Translations under genes and position numbers: made by a program
Source: Desulfobacterium sp.
Lineage (GTDB): Bacteria > Desulfobacterota > Desulfobacteria > Desulfobacterales > Desulfobacteraceae
Assembly (NCBI GenBank): GCA_016342325.1
Contig: JAEINR010000003.1
Location: forward strand, 99,106 to 158,042
Length of the DNA stretch: 58,937 nt
Reading direction: 5' to 3'
Notes under the pieces: generated by a model
Databases searched by the model: none
What the model was told of the DNA's origin: nothing
What the model saw: only the letters and a program-made list of their open reading frames with translations
In this document: positions 52,819 to 58,937 of the stretch, piece by piece
Numbering within the stretch: position 1 is the stretch's first letter
How the letters are laid out: each line of letters starts with the position of its first letter

Positions 52819-52905
52819 TATTGCTCTGGTCAGACCAATTGATACCACTACTTATTGATAATGATAGGGCTGGTATCATGTCATTTGACCGGTACCATAA
52901 GAAGC
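52819..52905 (+). promoter_or_regulatory. Palindromic intergenic element before pgi (copy 3, best preserved)
   Basis: Left arm GGTCAGACCAATTGATACC (52829-52847) and right arm GGTATCATGTCATTTGACC pair at GGTCA/TGACC and TGATACC/GGTATCA with equal seven-base gaps. The left arm contains the palindrome TGGTCAGACCA of FadR/GntR-type operators. The pgi leader after it holds a further weak hairpin (AAGCGGCT/AGCCGTTTT). Confidence 0.6.
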
Positions 52906-52981
52906 TAAAAAGCGGCTGCCTTGTCAGGTCTTTGGGTGGAAGCCGTTTTAACGAGAAAGTAAGAATATAGGGGGGGAGAAG

Positions 52982-54649
52982 ATGTTGAAGACAATCGACC
53001 CTGGTCTGACAGAGAGCTGGAAACGGTTGAGTCGTCACTATGGCCGGGTGAAAAACGTCCGGATGGATGAGCTGTTTCAAGGGGATTCCCAACGTTTCAG
53101 GCGGTTTTCAATCTCCTTTAATGATATGGTGATCGACTTTTCCAAAAATCGGATCACTGACAAGACTCTGGAGCTGTTGATGGGGCTTGCCCGGGAGACC
53201 GGTGTGCAAGAGGCGATCTCAATGATGTTCGGCGGCGAACGAATCAACACCACCGAAAACAGAGCTGTACTCCATGTGGCCCTGAGAAACCTCGCAAACA
53301 CACCGATCCTGGTGGATCAACAGGATGTGATGCCCAAGGTGAACAAGGCCCTTGACAAGATGGAGGGATTTTCGACCCGGGTCTATTCGGGTCAAATGAC
53401 AGGATATTCCGGCCGGTCCGTCACGGATATCGTGAATATTGGGATCGGTGGTTCCGATCTCGGCCCCCAGATGGTGACCCAGTGCCTGAAACCCTATGCC
53501 CGGAAAGGGTTGTCCGTTCATTTTGTCTCCAACGTCGACGGAACCCACATCCGGGAGACCCTGGCGGGCCTTGATCCCGCCACCACCCTCTTTATTATTG
53601 CTTCAAAGACCTTTACCACCCAGGAAACCATGGCAAATGCAGCGGCGGCAAGGGCATGGTTCCTTGACGCTGCCGGGGATTCTCGCCATGTGGCCACTCA
53701 CTTTGTGGCCATTTCAACAAACGGCGCTGGGGTTCGAGAATTCGGTATCGATTCTTCCAACATGTTTGAGTTCTGGGACTGGGTGGGGGGGCGCTATTCT
53801 CTCTGGTCCTCCATTGGCCTTTCCATCGCCTGTTACCTGGGGTTTGATAATTTTAAGGCCCTGCTCCGGGGCGGGTTTGAGATGGACCGCCATTTTAAGG
53901 AGACCCCCCTTGAGCAAAATATTCCGGTGATCCTGGCCATGGTCGGCATCTGGTACGTCAACTTTTTCAAGTTTCACACCACTGCCATCCTTCCCTATGA
54001 CCAGGGCATGGCCCGTTTTCCTGCCTATCTGCAACAGGCGGATATGGAGAGCAACGGCAAGTCTGCAACACGGAGCGGTTCCCGGGTCGGTTATCACACC
54101 GGTCCCGTTGTCTGGGGAGAACCCGGTACCAACGGGCAACACGCCTTTTATCAGCTTCTCCACCAGGGGACACGGATCGTTCCGGCCGATTTTCTGGTGC
54201 CGGCCGTAAGTCACAACCCGGTGGCAAATCACCATGCCCTGCTGTTGGCCAACTGCCTTGCCCAGTCAGAAGCCCTGATGACCGGCAGAACCCGGGAGGA
54301 GGTGGCAAGGGAGATGAGGGTCGGGGGCAGCAGCGACAAAGAGATCGAAACGTTGATTCCCCACCGGGTGTTCCAGGGGAACCGGCCGTCCACCACCATG
54401 CTTTTTAAGCAGTTGACCCCAAAGGTGCTGGGGTCTCTCATCGCCATGTACGAACACAAAATTTTTGTCCAGGGGGTGGTCTGGAATATCTTCAGCTTTG
54501 ACCAGTGGGGGGTGGAGCTCGGTAAGGCGCTTGCCCAGCGAATTGTTCCCGAGCTTTCCGGGGAAGAACAGGTGGATGCCCATGACGCCTCAACCAATGG
54601 ATTGATCAATCTCGTCAGGGAGATGGGGGGAAAAACATGCAGGAATTAA
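52982..54649 (+). CDS. pgi: Glucose-6-phosphate isomerase
   Basis: 555 residues. [28 protein letters not shown], the signature [44 protein letters not shown] (catalytic Glu) and [37 protein letters not shown] (catalytic Lys) are all present. It interconverts glucose and fructose 6-phosphates, in this organism presumably for gluconeogenesis. GGGGGAGAAG precedes the ATG. Its end overlaps the next gene by 13 bases. Confidence 0.96.
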   Translation: MLKTIDPGLTESWKRLSRHYGRVKNVRMDELFQGDSQRFRRFSISFNDMVIDFSKNRITDKTLELLMGLARETGVQEAISMMFGGERINTTENRAVLHVALRNLANTPILVDQQDVMPKVNKALDKMEGFSTRVYSGQMTGYSGRSVTDIVNIGIGGSDLGPQMVTQCLKPYARKGLSVHFVSNVDGTHIRETLAGLDPATTLFIIASKTFTTQETMANAAAARAWFLDAAGDSRHVATHFVAISTNGAGVREFGIDSSNMFEFWDWVGGRYSLWSSIGLSIACYLGFDNFKALLRGGFEMDRHFKETPLEQNIPVILAMVGIWYVNFFKFHTTAILPYDQGMARFPAYLQQADMESNGKSATRSGSRVGYHTGPVVWGEPGTNGQHAFYQLLHQGTRIVPADFLVPAVSHNPVANHHALLLANCLAQSEALMTGRTREEVAREMRVGGSSDKEIETLIPHRVFQGNRPSTTMLFKQLTPKVLGSLIAMYEHKIFVQGVVWNIFSFDQWGVELGKALAQRIVPELSGEEQVDAHDASTNGLINLVREMGGKTCRN

Positions 54650-56328
54650 CCAAGAGCCAGCGGGCGCGGCTGGCCATCCGGGAGTTCAAGGTGATTACTG
54701 ATTCCCTTGCCATTCGGGGGTTTTACCGGCCATCCGGACGGCTTGGCAAGGCGCTTGAAGGGTGTTTGAGGGATCTGAGTCCTGAGATTTACGGCTCCAT
54801 GAACGACTCCAGGGTCGTGGAACTCAAGGGGCTTGAGTATGTCATTGACCGGCTGCCCCAGGGAATCGAGGCGAGTACCAAGATCATCCTCACGGACGAG
54901 GATCAATTTGATGGGACACCGTTTAAGGCCATCGAGCCGTTGAAGCGGAGGAGGACGTCGTACAGGATCAACAACAGGGAGCTTTGTTTCATCATCTCAA
55001 GGGGTATTAGCGAGATCTATGACATCATCACCCATATGGCCTTTCTGAATATCGAGGCCAAGAAGATCTACAAACGGATCCAGGACGATTACGGAAATCC
55101 GAGGATGGAATGGAAAGAACTTGAGCGTGTGGTGAATAAAAAAGGGAAACTCAGCGTCAGTGACCTTGACTCGGCCCTTTGGAATCTGAGTATCATCCTT
55201 GGCCGTCCCTACCACGAAACCCGGGCGTCCTATGAGTCCCTTGAAAAAAACCGGAAAGAGAAGAAAAGCAATAACGGGCTGTTTTCCCTGATCTACAGTC
55301 TTGGGCAGCGCATGGAAAACGAGCACCGGTCAAAGGATGAGGCCCTGGTGATCTATTTTACACCATCGTTGATGAAGATCATCGGCCACCACCACTATGG
55401 AAAGATCTGGGCCACTGACATCAAGGAACGGCTTTTTGAGTTGGGTCTTCTGGGCAGGCCCTTTCACATTGTCAGCGCCAACCTTCACAGCGTGGTGAAC
55501 CTGCTTTACGGATACTCAGCCATGGCGGCTGGGAAAAAGTCCCTGGATGATAAGGAACTCTACCGTTTCCTGGGGGGTTTGAGGGAAAGAAAGGAGGCGG
55601 TCATGGTCCATGCCGAAGCCAACGGCATGGTCAGCCTGCCCGATCGTTCCGGGGCGAACATCGATTGCCAGGTGATCGACACCTCAATGCTTGACGGAGT
55701 GGCGCTCCATCCCGGGCTTGGGTTTGTTCCTGGCGGAGGCAGCGGTGATAGTCCGGTGATCCTTGTCATGGATTACGCCTTTGGCGCCCAGGCCTTTGAA
55801 CTTTTGGAGAACCTTCTCAAGCCCTGGTCGTCAAAGAACGAGACGTCGCTTCTCAATCTTGGCTCCATATCCATTATGGGAAAGGCCGGTATCCTCTCTG
55901 GTGAGACCGGGGATATCATGCTTGCCACGGCCCATGTGTGCGAGGGTACGTCGGACAACTATATTGTTGAAAATGATCTTGTGCCGGAAGATTTTGACGG
56001 GGAGATAGCGGTGCATAAAGGGCCCATGGCAACGGTCTTGGGAACCAGTCTTCAGAATCGGGACGTACTTGAAATGTTCCGGTCTGACTGGCGGGCCGTG
56101 GGACTCGAAATGGAGGGCGGCCATTATCAAAAGGCGATCAGCGCCGCCATTATCAAGGGGTTTATCTCCAAGGACACCCGGACCCGCTACGCCTACTACG
56201 CTTCGGATAATCCCTTGATGACGGGCAACACCCTGGCCGCAGGGGCCATGGGGGAGGAGGGGGTGAAACCCACCTACATGATCACCAAGGTTATTTTGCA
56301 GAAAATCCTCGGAGCCGCTTTGTCATAA
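54637..56328 (+). CDS. Large unassigned protein with nucleoside-phosphorylase-like C-terminus, coupled to pgi
   Basis: 563 residues. The first 230 are helical and basic ([71 protein letters not shown]). The middle has [54 protein letters not shown]. The last 160 residues resemble the purine-nucleoside-phosphorylase/MTA-nucleosidase fold: [52 protein letters not shown], and [17 protein letters not shown] (about 490), where the EMEG motif normally binds ribose. I believe the family is an uncharacterised DUF (DUF6909-like). The 13-base overlap with pgi indicates joint translation. Enzyme activity and substrate are unknown. Confidence 0.75.
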   Translation: MQELTKSQRARLAIREFKVITDSLAIRGFYRPSGRLGKALEGCLRDLSPEIYGSMNDSRVVELKGLEYVIDRLPQGIEASTKIILTDEDQFDGTPFKAIEPLKRRRTSYRINNRELCFIISRGISEIYDIITHMAFLNIEAKKIYKRIQDDYGNPRMEWKELERVVNKKGKLSVSDLDSALWNLSIILGRPYHETRASYESLEKNRKEKKSNNGLFSLIYSLGQRMENEHRSKDEALVIYFTPSLMKIIGHHHYGKIWATDIKERLFELGLLGRPFHIVSANLHSVVNLLYGYSAMAAGKKSLDDKELYRFLGGLRERKEAVMVHAEANGMVSLPDRSGANIDCQVIDTSMLDGVALHPGLGFVPGGGSGDSPVILVMDYAFGAQAFELLENLLKPWSSKNETSLLNLGSISIMGKAGILSGETGDIMLATAHVCEGTSDNYIVENDLVPEDFDGEIAVHKGPMATVLGTSLQNRDVLEMFRSDWRAVGLEMEGGHYQKAISAAIIKGFISKDTRTRYAYYASDNPLMTGNTLAAGAMGEEGVKPTYMITKVILQKILGAALS

Positions 56329-56377
56329 CTTGAACAAACCATAGCCAAAGCTAAGAAGCTTAGGATTGCGGCTGTTT

Positions 56378-56722
56378 CTATGGATCTCTTTCGAAAAAGT
56401 CGTCACAGTATCGTTGAGTATACTCTTTGTAGGCGGGGGAGTAGTTGTGTGAAAATCCCTGGATGAAGCTTTCTGAATTTTCAGGCGTCAATGCTGTAAT
56501 GTGCTTTTTCAGGTTCTTCATGATGATGGTGGTGTTGAGTCTTGTTCTGTGGAAAAAGCAAGCGCCATCAATTACGTCTTTTTTTGCATGGACGTCTGCA
56601 AGTCGCCTCCCTTTATAGTAATCCGGGTAGCTCTGGATGGGTTGCAAAGGCTGACATGAAGCCATTGACAGCAGAATCGCTATCCATAATCCTGCAAAAA
56701 CAAGTAACTTTTTCATTTCCAT
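56378..56722 (-). CDS. Small lipoprotein of unknown function
   Basis: 114 residues with a lipoprotein signal: MEMKKLLVFAGLWIAILLSMASCQP, lipobox LSMASC with Cys23. The mature part (about 90 residues) carries two further cysteines (GACFFHRT and QRYCDDFFE). AGAGG precedes the first ATG. It converges with the pgi-coupled gene. No family recognised. Confidence 0.7.
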   Translation of the reverse strand: MEMKKLLVFAGLWIAILLSMASCQPLQPIQSYPDYYKGRRLADVHAKKDVIDGACFFHRTRLNTTIIMKNLKKHITALTPENSESFIQGFSHNYSPAYKEYTQRYCDDFFERDP

Positions 56723-56837
56723 GGGAACCTCTTCTAAAAAAGTTATTCTCTTTGACGTTCAGTTATAAAGATAAGGGTTGTTTCTATCCTGTAAATCAAA
56801 ATATCTTGTTTTACCCAAAGAATAAAGCCCCGACATT

Positions 56838-56868
56838 TTTAACGGTGTCGAGCCTTGAACGTTGAGAC
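56838..56868 (-). terminator. Old tRNA-Ser terminator remnant
   Basis: On the minus strand GGCTCGACACCG and a partly matching TGTCGGGGC flank TTAAAAA; a diverged version of the hairpin at 57257-57291. Confidence 0.45.
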
Positions 56869-56932
56869 TGGCGGAGAAAGAGAGACTCGAATTCTTGATG
56901 GAGTATTAACTCTATATCTGCTTAGCAGGCGA
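56869..56932 (-). repeat. tRNA-Ser 3' fragment, diverged copy (outer att remnant)
   Basis: The minus strand reads CGCCTGCTAAGCAG, a decayed variable arm, TTCGAGTC and TCTCTTTCTCCGCCA. It has the same order as the cleaner fragment at 57304-57370, with point changes throughout. Only the 3' half of the tRNA exists. Confidence 0.75.
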
Positions 56933-57019
56933 ATTTACAAAAAAAATGAAAACCAGGAAATACGCGGCAATCAAGGCTGGGGGTGCTAAACTCGGGAACT
57001 CAATTAACCCGGAAAACAC

Positions 57020-57131
57020 CTATCTTTTACCCCGTTTGAAAATTAGCACCCCATTTTCCCCCCGGTTGGCAGCCTGCTCAAAAGAGACCACGGACTCCTT
57101 TTCCTTCGGCTCTCCTGGATCCTCCAGGTGA
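57020..57131 (-). pseudogene. Integrase C-terminal remnant
   Basis: The minus-strand frame reads LEDPGEPKEKESVVSFEQAAN and a short new tail before a stop. The intact integrase at 57464-58633 ends LDDLENPETDQEQDDNVVSFEQAANGG. Its distance from the neighbouring tRNA fragment (about 90 bases) equals that of the intact pair (about 94). It is the last trace of an earlier integrated element. Confidence 0.8.
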
Positions 57132-57256
57132 GTTCAAGGTGTATGAGAATTTTGTTGTCTAAGAAGTAGGGGGGATGAAATTTGATTGGGGGGCTTTTAT
57201 GGCATTTTGAATGCCATTCATTTTGCAGTACCCCCATTGGGGGAGGGAACAACGAA
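57132..57256. other. Unassigned remnant between the two att fragments
   Basis: No gene. Together with the integrase remnant these bases are all that remains of the inner part of the first element. Confidence 0.4.
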
Positions 57257-57291
57257 AAAAGGCTCTACACTTTTAACGGTGTAGAGCCTGA
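57257..57291 (-). terminator. tRNA-Ser terminator copy
   Basis: Minus strand AGGCTCTACACC and GTGTAGAGCCT pair around GTTAAAA, followed by TTTTTTCG. It sits 13 bases beyond the tRNA 3' end, as a tRNA terminator should. Confidence 0.8.
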
Positions 57292-57303
57292 ATCGCTTGA
57301 TAC

Positions 57304-57370
57304 TGGCGGAGAAAGAGAGATTCGAACTCTCGATGGAGCGATTAACCCCATACTCGCTTAGCAGGCGAGT
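57304..57370 (-). repeat. tRNA-Ser(GCU) 3' half, attachment site of the island
   Basis: The minus strand gives the anticodon stem-loop CTCGCCTGCTAAGCGAG (anticodon GCU), a long variable arm, the T arm GAGAGTTCGAATCTCTC and the acceptor end TCTCCGCCA. The 5' half is missing: past 57370 the sequence is unrelated. It is a displaced att copy, not a working tRNA. The intact gene should lie at the far end of the island beyond the window. Confidence 0.85.
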
Positions 57371-57463
57371 AGGTCAAAAGTAGACAATCAATGTTCGCAG
57401 TATTTGTGGGCCTATTGGCGGTGTCTTTGGCGGGTGAGCATGTTGAAATATGTTTGTTTTTGG

Positions 57464-58633
57464 TCATGATATTTTTTTTGTCCCACCATTTGTCCCACCA
57501 GTCCCCCCATTTGCGGCCTGCTCAAAAGACACCACATTGTCGTCTTGCTCTTGATCTGTTTCGGGGTTTTCGAGGTCGTCCAACACGCTGATGCCCTTGG
57601 TGGAAACTTTGACCAGGGAACGGAGATAATTATCCGTTGTTGAGGCTCGTTTGTGCCGGAGGATTTTTTGAACTTCTGGGAGGGGAAGTCGGGTTGCCAA
57701 GAGAGCAGCTGAATGATGTCGGATTGAGTGCATGGTAAACCGGGTGATTTGATCCTCTTCCGGTTTCAGGTTCCCGTTTTCATCCGTGTTGACAATCCGG
57801 AATAGCCGGGGCAGGATTTTGTCAATGGTATTTTTTGACAGTTTGCCGCCTTTGGGGCCCGGAAAAACATACTCCTCTTTTTCTGGCCGGGTGACATACC
57901 TGCGGTGAAGGATCTCCCGCAACCCTTTTGCCATTTCGATGTCGTCACCTTCCAGGGCCCCGCTTTTCCGTTTGCGGGTCCACAAAGTAAGCATGTTCTT
58001 TTCAAAATCACAATCTGACCATTTTGTGCGGCGGATCTCCCCGGCCCTGGCCAGGGAAAAAAAGATGGTTCTCAGGATGTCTTTTTCGGAAGGGGAGGCT
58101 ATCTGTAAAACCGCTTGGATATCTTCACGGGGAGGGACGTATTTTTTGAAAGGTTCGGCGCTGTACTCTTCTATTTTTGCAGATGGGTTGGCGTCGGTGT
58201 ATTCTTGGTTGATCAGCCATTTAAACAGAGAGTTGATCTCTCTGAGATACCGATTTGCTGTGTGGCCGCCTTTGGCTGTAAAGACATGGTCCAGGAAGGA
58301 TATGAAAAGTTTGGGGTGAAGCTCGTTGAGTAACGGATCCTCACCCCAGAATTCTATCATTTGCGATGCAATGGATATTTTTTGTCGGTAGGTGTTTTTG
58401 CGGGAACGTTTGCTGGAATATTTAACGTACTCCAAACTTCCTTTGGAAATCGAGAATACAGGCGGGCTCTTTGGATTGTTCTTGCTCTCCAGGTATTCGG
58501 CCTTTGCCTCTACCTCCCACGTTTTTGCCGATTTCTTTGTCAGGAAGCCCCTTTTTTTCTCTCGGTGTTCGATGTTCGGTTTTGATCCTATCTGGAACTC
58601 CCCTGTCCATGTATCCCCCTGCTTGTATGGCAT
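57464..58633 (-). CDS. int: Tyrosine-family site-specific integrase of the tRNA-Ser island
   Basis: From ATG 58633 (GGAAGA nine bases upstream) 389 residues; a longer frame to 58681 lacks family similarity. The N-terminal arm-binding domain (PYKQGDTWTGEFQIGSKPNIEHREKKRGFLTKKSAKTWEVEAKAEY) and SAM-like core-binding domain precede the catalytic domain: Arg in FFSLARAGEIRRTKWSD, HSIRHHSAALLATRLPLPEVQKILRHKRASTTDNYLR with HxxR, the second His and the nucleophilic Tyr. The gene end lies 94 bases from the att fragment. It likely catalyses integration into tRNA-Ser(GCU). Confidence 0.92.
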   Translation of the reverse strand: MPYKQGDTWTGEFQIGSKPNIEHREKKRGFLTKKSAKTWEVEAKAEYLESKNNPKSPPVFSISKGSLEYVKYSSKRSRKNTYRQKISIASQMIEFWGEDPLLNELHPKLFISFLDHVFTAKGGHTANRYLREINSLFKWLINQEYTDANPSAKIEEYSAEPFKKYVPPREDIQAVLQIASPSEKDILRTIFFSLARAGEIRRTKWSDCDFEKNMLTLWTRKRKSGALEGDDIEMAKGLREILHRRYVTRPEKEEYVFPGPKGGKLSKNTIDKILPRLFRIVNTDENGNLKPEEDQITRFTMHSIRHHSAALLATRLPLPEVQKILRHKRASTTDNYLRSLVKVSTKGISVLDDLENPETDQEQDDNVVSFEQAANGGTGGTNGGTKKIS

Positions 58634-58832
58634 TTTTCTGTTCTTCCGTGTAATGCTGGTTTTTGAGATACGCCAAAACATCCGTCATGATATACCGGGC
58701 TTGCTTGGCCCCTTCACCGCCTAATACGAAGATGTGCGGGAATTGTGCCCACACCTTATTCCTATAAAGGGATTCGGTGGATACGTCAAGAATCTCTGCA
58801 AGGCCAGCGATTTTTAGAAGGGGGGTGCTCAA
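58422..58832 (-). CDS. AlpA/MerR-like excisionase or activator
   Basis: 136 codons from a TTG start (GGAGG eight bases upstream). The first 65 residues are a short winged HTH of the AlpA type: LLKIAGLAEILDVSTESLYRNKVWAQFPHIFVLGGEGAKQARYIMTDVLAYLKN. Such proteins drive excision or integrase expression. The frame stays open for 212 bases inside the integrase gene, adding a charged tail (IKTEHRTPREKKGLPDKEIGKNVGG) that may be non-functional read-through of the overlap. Confidence 0.7.
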   Translation of the reverse strand: MSTPLLKIAGLAEILDVSTESLYRNKVWAQFPHIFVLGGEGAKQARYIMTDVLAYLKNQHYTEEQKNAIQAGGYMDRGVPDRIKTEHRTPREKKGLPDKEIGKNVGGRGKGRIPGEQEQSKEPACILDFQRKFGVR

Positions 58833-58937
58833 CTATTCTGCCTCCATAATTTCAAACAATTCTTCCTGCCGTTCATGTTTCTGGTACCGCTTCATGCGCA
58901 TTTCACACCCGAAAACAAATCGGTCTGTTGCGGTTTT
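58833..58937 (-). CDS. C-terminal end of an island gene cut by the window edge
   Basis: An open frame enters from the right edge and ends at 58833, ending FEIMEAE. 34 residues (KTATDRFVFGCEMRMKRYQK and a Glu-rich end) are visible. Its stop touches the TTG start of the excisionase-like gene, which is typical of coupled genes. Too short to identify. Confidence 0.45.
   Translation of the reverse strand, partial: KTATDRFVFGCEMRMKRYQKHERQEELFEIMEAE

Noticed and set aside
57304-57370. Functional tRNA-Ser gene
   Set aside because: The acceptor 5' strand, D arm and everything before the anticodon stem are missing.

Overview
The window looks like chromosome of a complete-oxidising, sulfate-reducing deltaproteobacterium of the Desulfobacteraceae type, close to Desulfobacterium/Desulforapulum. 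This rests on gene content: a dsrMKJOP operon, a fumarate reductase-class I fumarase pair, a long pyruvate:ferredoxin oxidoreductase, metV/metF and a methylmalonyl-CoA/pyruvate transcarboxylase-type cluster. The species name is inference; the physiology follows from the genes.

Layout. 2-3261: frdA (5' cut), frdB and class I fumarase. 3262-5977: an insertion-like patch with a HigBA-type toxin-antitoxin pair, a broken TauE gene and an orphan TupA-like binding protein, closed by a second degenerate copy of the fumarase 3' end. 6362-13694: cyclic-nucleotide-binding protein, OadG/OadB-like sodium-pump subunits, malic enzyme and pyruvate:ferredoxin oxidoreductase. 13868-19195: metV, metF, a GlcD-type FAD dehydrogenase, an HdrC/MvhD-like iron-sulfur protein and a LarA-type racemase. 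19346-22843: a giant membrane histidine kinase ending in REC and LytTR domains. 23338-29236: a family I CoA-transferase pair, carboxyltransferase (MmdA), a small OadG-tail-like protein and a biotinylated OadA/5S protein. 29491-33984: a cNMP-binding methyltransferase fusion, an HD-GYP protein, a zinc-ribbon protein and an HsdR-N-like protein. 34014-40574 (minus): rplU-rpmA-obgE-proB-proA-nadD-rsfS-gpmI from one strong sigma70-type promoter. 41672-43132: a tripartite hipB-hipS-hipT toxin-antitoxin operon with three evenly spaced operators. 43286-45343: chemoreceptor. 45561-51174 (minus): dsrMKJOP behind an RsbRD-N protein. 51275-56722: M18 aminopeptidase, pgi, an unassigned gene overlapping pgi and a small lipoprotein. 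56838-58937: the edge of a genomic island at a tRNA-Ser(GCU) 3' end, with two tandem att remnants, a dead and an intact integrase, and an excisionase-like gene.

How it works together. Lactate (LarA, GlcD-type dehydrogenase), malate and propionate would converge on pyruvate and acetyl-CoA. Propionyl-CoA carboxylation, frdAB, fumarase and malic enzyme give the methylmalonyl-CoA route. Metal-free methyl-branch chemistry is represented by metF/metV, and the electrons reach sulfite reduction through DsrMKJOP. Three diverged copies of an intergenic block of about 220 bp lie in front of oadGB, the pyruvate oxidoreductase and the CoA-transferase operon, which suggests a shared control region or a small dispersed element. 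No rRNA, CRISPR array or complete tRNA gene was seen.
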